Shown here piece by piece: positions 38,829-50,188 of a stretch of DNA of 64,000 bases. Position 1 is the stretch's first letter; every line of letters begins with the position of its first letter. This DNA is from Strix aluco (taxonomy: Eukaryota > Chordata > Aves > Strigiformes > Strigidae). Made by a program: the position numbers and the translations under genes. Under the pieces are notes generated by a model. It searched no databases. It saw nothing but the letters and a program-made list of their open reading frames with translations, and was not told the DNA's origin. The stretch spans positions 5,085,985-5,149,984 of the forward strand of contig NC_133940.1 of assembly GCF_031877795.1 (NCBI RefSeq), in the 5' to 3' direction.

Positions 38829-40570
38829 TTGTCCTAGCTCCTCCTCAGGCCTGTCCCTTTTTTCATTGCCCTCATCTGAGACCTTGAACTTGGATCACTA
38901 AAAAGAGGAGAATGGCTAATGCCACTGCTAACATTTCCTTCCAGTTTCTGCAAAAGGTCTGTGTCCATCACACCTCCTTCCTCTTATTTGCCTTAATAGA
39001 AGGTGGGACATGACCCTTGCATGGAGGGGTGCCTGGACGTGCTGACGTCCCTGCCATGTGCCACCTACCCATCCACACAGGGGCCAACAAGGAGATGGGC
39101 TTTGGAAAACACTGCATTCCTTGCAGAACACAAAACCACCCCAATGAGAGACCAAAACGCAAGCGAGATATTTACAAAAGCATTTTGGATTCAGCCTTTA
39201 TAACACACTTTAGGTAAATAATCTCCACTGAGTGTCTGTGGACACCCAGTCTGCACTGAGAGACTCCTTACCTGCAAGATACCAAAACTCACATAAAACA
39301 GCCCAATCTCTGCCTGTTATGTCTGCAAATGGGGATGTTTTTCTGGGTCGCTGTCACTACCTAGGTCATCTCCACCACCCCACACCGAGGCTGGACATCT
39401 AGCTGGAAGGGCAGGCAGCTGCCATCCTCCTGCCTGACTCTTTTCCCTTCTGCTCTATTTGGTGCTGTCAAACGGCACCTGGCGCGGGCAGCTCCGTACC
39501 CCAAGCACTGCACCTTCCTGGGGGATGGTGTTCCCCAGCCCTCCCCCTGCGGAAGCAGCATGATTTCCATTTGGGCTGTGGATGTTTTGGATTACAAGAA
39601 CAATACAGTGCTAAAGGCCGTGGCTTGCTGGCCCGACAGTGCCCGTTGTGCTATGTGCAGAAGGAATACAAGAACTGTCTCTCTCTCTGTTATCTAAAGT
39701 CAGCCAGATGTGTCAGGAAGGGTTTGACTAAAATGACACGCTTTTAAGGAAAAAAAGCAGTGGTGGGACCCAACTGTGCCCATATTCGCTTTGGGTGGGT
39801 AGCTCAGCGAGAGCACAGAACACATTTATTTTCTTAGGCAGGAGGTTTTCTTGTACTCGGTGGGAGTTTTGGGGCTTTGCAGGCCGGTTGCCTTCTGGAA
39901 GAGAAATGAGTGGCAGAGCCACGGGGACACATGTACAAGGGTGAAACCATGGCACCGTCGGGTGTGCTGGCAAAGCTCTGCCAGGCTGTGCCACAGCCCT
40001 GCGGGCTCCATGGTGCAAGCAGCTTGAAAGTGCAGGAAAAGCCACCAAAACCCTGCAAGCACGAGCAGTAATGCCACTCGTGCCTAACGGTGCTGTGCAG
40101 GTGCTGGGACTGGGGGATGCAATCTCATTTCTTGCTTTTGTCACGTAGCTCGCCCTGACCCATGTGTGGGCATCTGGGACCTCCTGCTCCTGCCCACTGG
40201 GCCCGTGGAAGGGGCTGGGGCTGGTTTCCAAGGTGGAAAACATTTGGTGGAGAAGGGAAATGTGGAGGAATTCATGTTCTGGGTCAAATTCAGCCCATAG
40301 TTTGGCTAAAGTAATGGGATGACACAGGGGGAGGTATCAACCCTCAAAGGGTCATGGTGGAAAGCTGAGGGCATTTGCTTTGGCCTTTCTTTTCGCTCCA
40401 ACATCAGACTGCCTCTCTTCATTTTGTATGAGAATTATCCATTTAAAAATAATGGCCTTGCTTTTGGGGATTGGTGGGGGAGGGAAGGTTAAATTACCAA
40501 AATTAGAATTTGGGGTAAGATAAGAAGATTTTTTGTTCTCTCTAAATTAAATTGTACGGTTTTTGTTGTG

Positions 40571-40632
40571 GTGGGTTTTTTTTTTGTTTGGTTTTTTTTT
40601 TTATTTTATTTTATTTTTTAAAATTTATTTAT
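40571..40632. repeat. T-rich low-complexity tract
   Basis: Runs of T with TTTTA repeats (attttattttatttttt). Simple low-complexity sequence with no further assignment. Confidence 0.75.
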
Positions 40633-41216
40633 TACTAAGATGATTTTGGTTGGAGCTGAGGTGGTTTCTCTCCCGCTTTTTCTTGTAACACCGAGCCCTG
40701 GCTCCCAGCTTTCCCCTTCCCTGTGATTTATCGCTCCGGAATTTGCCGGCGAAGGCAGCCGGGAGAGGGAGCTGCGAGCCCGGCCCCGTGGGCTGCCAGC
40801 CCTTGGCGTGTGGGCAGGAGGGCGAGTTGGAGCCTCTTCCCTCAGCCCGGCGCTCCCCAGCCCCCTTTGCCCTCCCCGGGACGGCAGGTTGGGAACCTCT
40901 GGGGGTACAGCGGGGGCCGGTGCCCCTGCCTGCGCCTGCCCCCCTCTGGGACAGGGCAGCTCCTGCCCCCAGGTTGGGGATATTCGGGTTTATTCCAGGT
41001 TTAAAAAAAAAAACCAAAAAACCAAAAAAAACAGGAAAAAAGAAGGAAAACTGCTCTCTCTCCCACTTTTAATCCGAGATAATAATCCACTGGGGAAATG
41101 TTAAGCCTTCAGACAAATTACCCCAGAGGATGTCTTTGTGAATTCAGAGCAGATCCTGCTTGTTTCCTCACGGCAGCAAGCCAGGAAATCATAGATTGAT
41201 GAACCGCTTGACGGGC

Positions 41217-41235
41217 CTGCTAATGAAATTAGCAG
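41217..41235. promoter_or_regulatory. Perfect palindrome with TAAT-N3-ATTA homeodomain dimer site
   Basis: CTGCTAAT and ATTAGCAG form an 8-bp inverted repeat around GAA. The core TAATGAAATTA is the P3 pattern bound by paired-class homeodomain dimers. Flanking sequence is AT-rich and non-repetitive, as in conserved enhancers, but conservation cannot be assessed here. Confidence 0.35.
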
Positions 41236-42312
41236 CAGCTCCATGATTTTTTCAGTGAGCAGGACGGGCAGATGTTGGAGGGAAGCACACAGTGGCCCAG
41301 CTGCACTTAGGGGTTGCCTAAATTCCCGGCAGAGCGGACCCAGGGCACAGCAGATACAGCTCTGGCTGCTGCCCATTTATTTTCCGGGTGGTTTGGGGAC
41401 GTGCCGTGCCCCCGTACGGCTCCCCTGGAGATGGGAAGCAGAGGGCTGCCCAAGGCCACTCCTCGGGGCTGGCATCCAGGAGGAGAAGCTGAGGGTGCCC
41501 GCCGGCAGGGTCTACTCAGCGCCCTTGCCCGTGCACCACAATACATTAAACTGCTTTGTCGTATATTATCAGTTGCGTCCTTCTTTTAGATCTCTCCCAT
41601 TTTAAAAAAATAATCCCTTATACAACAGAAGCTTTCTCAGCTCTGTCTTGTGTGGGTGGGAGACATCAAATAGGGAGCAAATATATTGCCCTCCAGAGAA
41701 GTCGGACAACGTGTGTGCCTCACCAGAGAGCCGCCCCTTCCCGTGCCGTTAAACCAGGGAAGCCTTGACTTCTCCAGCAGATGTTTTCTGCAAATCTGCT
41801 GCTACCAACGGGCTCATCTTCAGACCTCGCCTGCCTCTACCAGAGCTGCAGGAAAAGGGATGGGATTCTTGGGTGAATCAACCATAAATGTGTTGTGTGG
41901 TATGGGGTTTCCCTCCTCCTCTCTGAGCACTGCTTCTAGGAATGAACTAATCATTGCTGGATGATACCCAGAAAAAGCTCTCTGATCAGCCTCTGGGAAA
42001 TGTAAGAACCCATTTCACAGCTGGGGGAATTGGAGAGAGCTTGACAGGACACAACGGTGATAACTCCTCTCTTCTGGCTGCCTGCTTTTTGTTTTTCTTA
42101 AGATAGGCATGAAGAGGCCATTTTGGTGATTGTGAGCAAGCCCCAAAATAACCTCTTCTTAGGCTGTGGACAGTGGGGCTGGAGGCTGCAGCACAGGAGA
42201 CTATCTGGCTTTGCCCCTTCTCCAGACCTAAGTTAGGTCAGTAGGCTGCAAGCAGAGTTGATAGGAGTTTGGACCACTGGATTTTGGGATTGCAGAGTGG
42301 GCCTGGCTTTGA

Positions 42313-42672
42313 GCCCAGGGTCTGGCAGGAAGCCTGAAGCCTCTGAGTCTTGCAGCACAGCAGCTCACCCTGGTGAGAGGATCTGTTGTGGTACATGCAG
42401 TGTCGGGGGAAAGGTGTGAAACACAGAGGCTGTGGGGACGGTTGGCTCAGGGCTCACTGGGATCCCTGGTGACTGTGGTTCTGGCATGTGGCATGGCAGG
42501 GGCAGTGGTACAGCTGCTCTTGGTGCTGCTGAACTCGGTCTTCTCCGTAGTGCTGTGCCGCTGCAATAGTCTGCTCTGCACTGCTGAGGTGGGGTCTGGC
42601 TGTCCAGCCAGGACATCTGCCCCCAGCAGCATCCTGCAGGAGATGGAGCAAGCAGGGATGGACCCTGCTTGA
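42313..42672 (+). other. Unrecognised open frame with a long hydrophobic segment
   Basis: The frame is open from 42313 to a TGA at 42670-42672, without an ATG in good context before the hydrophobic part. It encodes a hydrophobic stretch of about 38 residues (from GSLVTVVLACGMAG to NSVFSVVLCRC), enough for one or two membrane passes. A possible donor follows GCTGAG at 42591. About 680 bp downstream, a short frame at 43275-43370 (KKRLYAHLVLIVHGMFC) is again hydrophobic after a good acceptor. No family was recognised and the phases do not join directly. It may be an exon of an unknown membrane protein or a chance GC-rich frame. Confidence 0.2.
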
Positions 42673-42901
42673 GGTTGATGTGGGGCTGAGCTCATATAAA
42701 CACGTATCATGCTGCCATCTGCATGGGTACAGAGATGCTTTCCCATGGGCAGACTTGTCCTTCACAGAGTTTTAAAGCCTCTCTTTGCTGCTTCTGACCT
42801 GGGCTGCTCCTGGGGATGTGGCTCAGCTACGTGGAGCATGGCTGATGTGAGCCAGTCACTGCTATCCCCTTAACCCTGCCTCTGCAGCAGTATCAGCAAC
42901 A
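42613..42901 (+). repeat. 289-bp duplicated segment, copy 1
   Basis: This matches 46810-47098 in direct orientation over the same 289 bp, with three substitutions noticed and no indel (about 99% identity). Both copies start at ACATCTGCCCCC and end at TATCAGCAACA, with unrelated flanks. No target-site duplication is evident. Confidence 0.9.
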
Positions 42902-45900
42902 ATCTCCCTGACTGTATCGTGTCTCTCCTGTGGGCTCAGATGGACTGAAGTCTCTTGAAAATCAGGAAAGTTTGGAGGCAGCTCCAAGCTCTCCAGCACG
43001 GGCCCCTCCGAGTGCTCCCTAGATGGCTTTGCCTCCCCCAGCGCCTGCCTCCTCTGCACCCGAGGGAACCAGGTCTTCCCAGGAGTGAGGCAATGCACGC
43101 AGAGGGCTGCTGTGAGCAAGATTTCCACCCGTTCTCCAGGGGCTGGAATGTGGAGGTGGTGTAGAAGGTCACCAGACTGCCATGCAGCTGTTCCCTGGAG
43201 AGGGGATGGCTTGCTCATCATCATTTGGATTCAATAGCTCTGAAATCAAAGCCCTGCCTGCTTCTCCTGCAGGTATGAGTGGGGTTTCAAAGAAAAGGCT
43301 CTATGCCCACCTTGTTCTCATCGTCCATGGGATGTTCTGTGTCCTGGTGCTGCTCCTGCAGAATGGCTGAGAGGACAGCCACCACCCACTAGTGTAGGAG
43401 CTACTGCCAAAGGGTTTTCGGTGGTGCTAGGCAATGTGTTTTCTTTGCAGCCCCTGATGAGTATCTGAGGACCCTTCTGAGGTGCTTCAGTGAGTCTTGA
43501 CTCACTGAGGTGTGGTCTGCCCTTTGGAGGGGAAGGCTAGTGCTGAGCACCCAGTGCATCATACAGACTGGTGGGTGCTCAGTCCTGGTTTTGTCCCGTG
43601 GAGCTCAAGCCCTCTACCACCCCTGTTTTCATGTGGGGTCTCGGTGTGGCATGGGGGCAGTATCCCCATCCCCATGAGCTCATTTCCCAGCCATGAAGAG
43701 CAGACCTGAAGTGGCTGACCGTTGCACTTCTCTTGCAGGTGACTTGCATGCTGCACGACTGTCTTGCTCGCTCCCCTCCTCCTTCCCTGTTCAAAATACC
43801 ACGCTGTTGCCTCCTCCATGGTTAAACAAACAGAAGTCCCCATTCCTACCTGAATTGGAGGGTGCATTGCCATGACAGCAGCTCAGGGCAATGGGTAAGC
43901 AGCAGGTGAAGCCACCTCAGCCATATCCCTTGGTGGGATGGAGGGAAAACCCAGGAATGCCCTCCGAACACCCCTTCTACCCCTGACCCACCAGTCTGGG
44001 GCTCCTGAGGCTTCCTTGCCCCATCATGGGGCTCTCTCTGGTGGCCTCAGCCCAGCCATGCAGGTGGCCTCCTAAGAGAAACTCCCCAGGCTGGTGGTTC
44101 ATGGAGGAAAGCTGAAGCCGAGATGGTGGTCAGTAAATCAGTTGGTGCAAGGTGAGGTTTGGGAGAGCCTGGCAGGCTCTGCCCATTGCTGGGAGCTCCA
44201 CGGTGCAGGAAAGATGTGCCAGGGCAGTGCAGGGTGTTGAAGCCAAGCAGTCTTGGCAGGGTTGCAGTGGTAGGGTCTGAGTTGGGTCTTGAAACCAGGA
44301 TCCTGTCTTGGGCTGGGTGACATTGGCACAGGACTGGTTGCCTGTAACTTGCCACCCTCCTGTGGGGACACCTGCCTTGCTGGTTCCTCCAGCCTCTGGG
44401 ATGGGACACGGCCCCCCTATGCAGTTGGTTTAGGGTGAGGGCCTGCAGAGCCAAGGTCTGCAAGGAGGGAGGTTTGTAGACTCGGGTCTCCTTCCCTCTC
44501 CCTCCTCTGAGACATCAGTCACCCTTGTCCTCTCCCTGCCCTAAGTGACACATTTTTTCTTGGACCTCTTCCTAAATTTTGCCTTTTGGTCTCAGCCACA
44601 TGTCACATTACATCTTCTGGACTAGAGGGTGGAGGGGAGGGAGGGGAAATACAGTAGGGATTTAGGCTTATCCTTCTTGGAGCCAGATAAAGTCTGTGAC
44701 AGAGAATGAATCCCTCTGCCTGCCTGGCTGGATTACCTGCAGTTGTAGCAGGACCGTTGATCTCCAGCGCTGTGATCCCCGTGTGCGGCGCAGGATGGTG
44801 GGGGGCGCTGGGGGAGTGGCCGCTGGCCCTCCCTGTGTCTGGCTGTGCTCTGGGAAGAATTACTAGGTGGGATGGTAGAGCAGGCTGCTGTCTGGGGAAA
44901 ACAAGATAGGCTGGAGGAGGCAGAGAAGAAGGAGCCTAAGTGTGTGTCTGCAATCCCCCGTGGCTCTCCCTGGAGCTCAGCAGAAGCACTGATAACACAC
45001 CCGGCAGAGGGCGAAGATCGTCTCAGGGCCCATGCCCATGGTGTGGATGCAAACCTTGCTGAGGAGGCTGCCAGGCGAGTTTTGAAGGTAAGAAGTTTTG
45101 AAGGTATTCTGGCACTTCTCTGAGGAGCTTTTGGAGCATATCCAGAGCAAAAGTCCTTGCCTGCAGAATCATCCTTGCTTCTGAGTCCTCAGATGGTGAT
45201 GCTGCACTTGGGAACCCTGCTCCCTTTGTAATCTAGGCCATGGTGGCATCTGCTTGGTGTGTGTGATCAGAGGGATGGGGAGCAAGCGTTCAGCCCCAGT
45301 TTCTGGCTCTTTTCCAACCCCATGAGGACAGCTGTCAGTAGCTACACAAGACGGAGGGGTGGGGAGATGGTGACATGGGTAATGCGGAGCAAAAGAGCGG
45401 CAGTTTCTCACCTCATGGGTGGCTGTGGGTGCTTCGGAGTCTATTCATAGCTCTGTCACTGGCAGAGCGCTGTCTAGATGCTCTTCACTTGGCTTCTTTC
45501 TTGAGACACAAAGTTTTTGCTCTGGTTGAGAAGTGAGGATTCAGCAGCCACCTTCCTCTCCAGGCAGATCCACACTTGCCAGGCACAGGCAGCCTCAGCT
45601 CCTGCCTTCTCGTAAGAACCTTCCTCATTTAATGAACTGGGTGTTTCTACTGAGAGAAATCTACCCACAGCAGAGACCCAAGACCCTGGTGATAGGCTCC
45701 ATCTCCCCTGCTCCCATTCCCATGCGAGCTATAGGCACTGACTTTGGCGCTAAAAACCATCTTCTTGTAGCAGGGAGGATTCAATGGCAGAGCAGATAAA
45801 CTGTGGACCATCTAGTCTGGAAGTTGTCTGGATTTTCTGGCCCCATGTGCCCTCCTAGTCCTTCACGCACCTGAGTCACAGACAGCACATTCTCTGTGTT

Positions 45901-46809
45901 TGCCCTTGGCTTGGCAGATGTGAAGGTCAGAGGGGACTGCAAGCGTTAACCTTTGAGCGTGCTGTGCCATTGCTGCAGAAGCACATCTCTAATGTGCTTT
46001 CCCCCCATTTCAGGGTTTTTGTCTGCCTACCATCAACTAGTCTTAAAATACGCGGGGCACGCCAAGCTTCAGTGAGGGTTCACATGGGAATGGGAATCTC
46101 GGAGATTTCTCTGGTAGAGAAAAGACCCCGTGCCTTGGGGACAGAGCATTGTAGGAGCAGGGTTGTTACAGCAGAAGAGTCTTCCCCATGGTAAGAAATC
46201 ACAGGGAGCAAGGATACACCCCTCTGGAGCATTGCAGCCCCGCCATCCCCTTTTCTTCTTCCAGGCTCCTCATCCCTCTTTCCACCCTGGCTTGCTCCAG
46301 ATAGTTTTGAATGCCACATGAATCGATACTTTTAATTAGCTGCCATTCCTCATTTCTGCTTTATTGCTTGGGTAAGCAAATTAAAAGTGAGCATGTTGTG
46401 GTGAACTCTTACCCTCGGTGGGCTATAAGCACAGGCTGTTCCTTGCCCCTGCGAGGACTGGGAGGCTGCCAGGCGCTGGGGCAGGGGCTGAGAGAAGCGG
46501 GGTGGGGGGAAATGCAAAGGAGCTGGAGAAATGCCTGGCTTGTTTGGGGTACTGGGGGGGAGCTGAGCAAAGAGCCCCTGCTTGAGACGAGGAACCTGGG
46601 GCCACCCAAGCTCTCTGCCAGGTGGCCAAACTCCTCTATATCCCTCCACCCAGTTTCCAGGGTGGGGAAAGCCTCTGGACTGAGAAGGCACAGCCAGGGG
46701 TTTTGCCAGGGTTAAGCAGCCCCACACAATGCCAGGCTTTGAGATTGCACAGTGGGACAGAATCTGGGGGGCTCTCAGGCCCGTGCCAGCCTTCAGGACC
46801 GTACCTGTC
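42902..46809. other. Non-coding region between the two duplicated segments
   Basis: No confident gene. Two weak candidates were seen: the hydrophobic frame at 43275-43370 and a frame after the acceptor cttgcag near 43738 (ending GGTGCATTGCCATGA). Neither shows a known family motif. No CR1 or LTR was recognised. Confidence 0.45.
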
Positions 46810-47098
46810 ACATCTGCCCCCAGCAGCATCCTGCAGGAGATGGAGCAAGCAGGGATGGACCCTGCCTGAGGTTGATGTGGGGCTGAGCTCATACAAACAC
46901 GTATCATGCTGCCATCTGCATGGGTACAGTGATGCTTTCCCATGGGCAGACTTGTCCTTCACAGAGTTTTAAAGCCTCTCTTTGCTGCTTCTGACCTGGG
47001 CTGCTCCTGGGGATGTGGCTCAGCTACGTGGAGCATGGCTGATGTGAGCCAGTCACTGCTATCCCCTTAACCCTGCCTCTGCAGCAGTATCAGCAACA
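46810..47098 (+). repeat. 289-bp duplicated segment, copy 2
   Basis: Second copy of the segment at 42613-42901, 4.2 kb downstream and in the same orientation. Differences noticed: C for T after GACCCTGC, CATACAAAC for CATATAAAC, and GGTACAGTG for GGTACAGAG. Nothing inside resembles a known gene or transposon end. Confidence 0.9.
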
Positions 47099-49554
47099 GA
47101 CTGAGATTAAGCTCAGTGCTTTTCCTCTGCGCCTTTGCGTGCCAAGGCCTGTGATGAAAAGCAGGGACTGCTTGCTGACGGGGCTTTCAGAAGTCACGAC
47201 GGCCGCAGCGGGCAGCTGTGCAAGGTGGAGGCGGTGAGTTAGTCTGTGCCCTGACCCACAAACGTCGCTTTGCAGGGAGCAGAGCTGCGAGGTGTTAGCT
47301 CTGACTTTGCTCCGAGAAGGGTCTCTGTGAAGGGGGTGGTGTTGAGCCATGGGGAGGATGGCAGCTCCCTGCATCCTATCCACCCTGGGAGGCAGGGCAG
47401 GACAGAGATGTGTTAGCCAAGCTGGGGGATGTTATCCACCAAAAGCCAAACACGCCTTACTCCAAACCAACAATTTATTGTTAGTCTAATTAAAACTTTT
47501 GACAATATAACCAAAAATGCAATGAACAGTTGTTATTTATTGTCCAGTTAAAATGATACAAACACTGACAGCCTATTGATTCTGCAATCAATACTTAACA
47601 AATGCCATCAGCAGCACTGCCGTTACAAGCTGTGGCGAAAGTAAAAGCCAGTATTTCCCCTGTGCCCCTCGTGCTGGGCTCCCCCTGGGCACCTTGGGGT
47701 GCAGGCGGTGGGACAAGGAGCCATCACACTCCTCAGCTCTTTGCCAGGAGCAATGTGCTGTTCACCATGGGGGTTTCTTCTCACTTGAGTCCACTTGGGG
47801 CTGATTTTATGTGTTTTCCAACTGGCCTTAGTCTCGGCTCTTTCTTCTCTGATCTGCAAGTTCACTTTGCATCTGACTTGACTGAATCTGGTGCCTTGCA
47901 CATACGTGGGACATCTTCTCTCTGGTGTTTCTGTTACCCCCGGGAGGGATTTTGCTCAGCCTCCAAGTTTGCACTGCCATCCAGGAGATGTGGGTAGCCC
48001 TGGGGTGCCCACATCTTCAAGGCTTGGGCTCATAATGCTGCCACTGCCCCTTATTCCAGGGCCCTAGGTAGTTCACCATACTTCAACTAAAGACTTTTAA
48101 AATAATTTATCTATATCACAGTTATGAACAACAGGTCCTATACTCCACAATGAGCCTTCTCTGCTCCCCTCCTGCCCTGGTGGTCCCTTCTCCCTCCTAC
48201 CCCATTTCCAGTCCCTGGCTGATGGTTGTCCTGGGCAGGTGTTCCTGGGCCACCCCTTGCCTCCTCAGCAAACTCACGGATCTGAGCTGGTGTGAGCTGC
48301 GGAGCCCAGGCATGGCTCATGCCCACCTTCCAGCCCCTTCAATGAAAGGGAAGTGTAAATGATTATTAATAACGTGTGCTGACACAAGCTCTTCTCAGAG
48401 CTCATGCCCCATGATGCTGGCATGTGCGTGGTTTGGTCTGGGTCACGTCAGCTGTGGTCCCTGCTTCCTCCAGAAGGACTGGCAATTCCTCGTGGAGTTT
48501 CTTCACCATGCTCAGGGCTGGAGGAGAACCTCCTTGACAGTCTGCAGGGGATGCAGAGTCATGCCCTCCTCAAGAAAAGGCTTCAGTTGCCCTGCCATTT
48601 CCAGATGCTCTCCCTTGCCTGCTCACCCAGGACACAGTGAGTCTTATTCCTACTCAACCCCCTGTAATCCCTGCAAATCTCACCATTATCTGAATGCTCC
48701 TAAATTTGGGACTGTTCTGTATCCTGCTACATTGATAATGTCTGCTTTGAGATTTCCTGCTGTGGCCACCTACTGCAGCATCTCCCTGGCAGTAAATTGA
48801 ATTGTGAGATGTCTCCTGTGTGACGTTCTGACTTGTGCTGGTGCTCTCTGGTTTCTGGTAGTGCACTGGTCTTGAAGGGAAAACTCCATTAGGAAAATAA
48901 AGAAGCTGAATGCAAAACCTTGAATGTAGCCGGGAGGCAAAATGTGGTCAGACAGCTCCTTTGGCCTGTCAGAGCCTCTGAGTGATAAGCACCAGTGGGC
49001 TGCTGTCTTTAAAAATGACCTTTTGTGAAAGACAAATGGAGGGAAAATGTCTCATGAAAAAAACCCCAAAACCAGCAGTTTGTGGAAATCTTTCTACTGC
49101 AAAGCGATGGCAAAAGTTCCCTGTAAGTTGGCCTTGGCTTGATTGCTCTCTGTCAGACACGAAGGGCATAGCTTGTGCTTTCTGTGAGAACTCGGACTTA
49201 TGGACCTGTTTGCACAGAGTAGCTGGCCGTTATTCCCGTTCTCTTCTCCAACCTTGGTCTTGGACCAGGAAGATGGTGAGGCTCCGCTGCTGCTAGTCCT
49301 CAGGCTGAGACGTTTCCTAGCTGCTCATCAGCAGACGTTGTGTTATCTCTGGAGCCAAGTAACAGCCCAGAAAAATTCTCAGCTGCCACCTCCAAGCCCC
49401 ATTCTGGCCAGGACTGGTGAGCATTCCAGCGACTTCCCCAAGCTGACTATCATGCTGCCATGCATTGACCCACTAAACTCACCCTCTTGCTCCAGCACAA
49501 GATATTCTGCATTCGTTTCTGCCATGGCAGCTCATGAGTTTGCCACTCAGTGTT
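47099..49554. other. Non-coding region with AT-rich core
   Basis: 47460-47600 is distinctly AT-rich. AACAATTTATTGTT at 47469-47482 is a perfect palindrome with the inverted ACAAT/ATTGT layout of SOX dimer sites. No gene or transposon was recognised. Confidence 0.45.
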
Positions 49555-50188
49555 CACAGAATCACAGAATCAGAATCACAGAATCATCATCTCGGTTGGA
49601 AAAGCCCTTGAAGCTCCTCCAGTCCAGCCATGAACCTCACCCTGACCGTTCCCAACTCCACCAGATCCCTCAGCACTGGGTCAACCCGACTCTTCAACCC
49701 CTCCAGGGATGGGGACTCCCCCACTGCCCTGGGCAGCCCATTCCAACGCCCAACAACCCCTTCTGCAAAGAAATCCTTCCTAAGAGCCAGTCTGACCCTG
49801 CTCTGGCGCAGCTTGAGGCCATTCCCTCTTGTCCTGGCGCTGGTTCCTTGGTTACAGAGACTCATCCCCCCTCTCTGCACCCTCCTTTCAGGGAGTTGTA
49901 GAGGGCCATGAGGTCTCCCCTCAGCCTCCTCTTCTCCAGACTAAACCCCCCCAGTTCCCTCACCGCTCCCCATCAGACCTGTGCTCCAGACCCTGCACCA
50001 GCTCCGTTGCCCTTCTCTGGACACGCTCGAGTCATTCAATGGCCTTTTTGGAGTGAGGGGCCCAAAACTGAACCCAGTCATCGAGGGGCGGCCTCACCAG
50101 TGCCGAGTACAGGGGTAAGATCCCTTCCCTGTCCCTGCTGGCCACGCTAGTGCTGATACAAGCCAGGATGCCATTGGCCTTCTTGGCC
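49555..50188 (-). mobile_element. CR1 LINE, 5'-truncated 3' end, minus orientation
   Basis: The plus strand begins with repeats of CACAGAAT, the complement of the CR1 tail ATTCTGTG. It continues through the usual CR1 3' region in reverse (GGACACGCTCGAGTCATTCA region, CCAGTGCCGAGTACAGGGG) and breaks off at CATTGGCCTTCTTGGCC. This is about 630 bp. Open frames here are CR1 shadows, not host genes. Confidence 0.95.

Larger units (their letters stand above)
38834..42312. other. Non-coding region downstream of CNGA2
   Basis: No gene was recognised. It contains a T-rich low-complexity tract (40571-40632), a short GC-rich block (40730-40980), an A-rich tract (40999-41050) and a palindrome listed separately. 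A weak MIR-like relic on the minus strand lies near 42009-42055 (CCCATTTCACAGCTGGGGG). Confidence 0.5.

Noticed and set aside
42862-43224. Minus-strand 120-residue frame beside the duplicated segment
   Set aside because: No family motif was seen, it overlaps the plus-strand candidates, and part of it falls in the 289-bp repeat.
49587-49880. Minus-strand 97-residue open frame
   Set aside because: It lies wholly within the CR1 3' region and is a familiar chance translation of that repeat.
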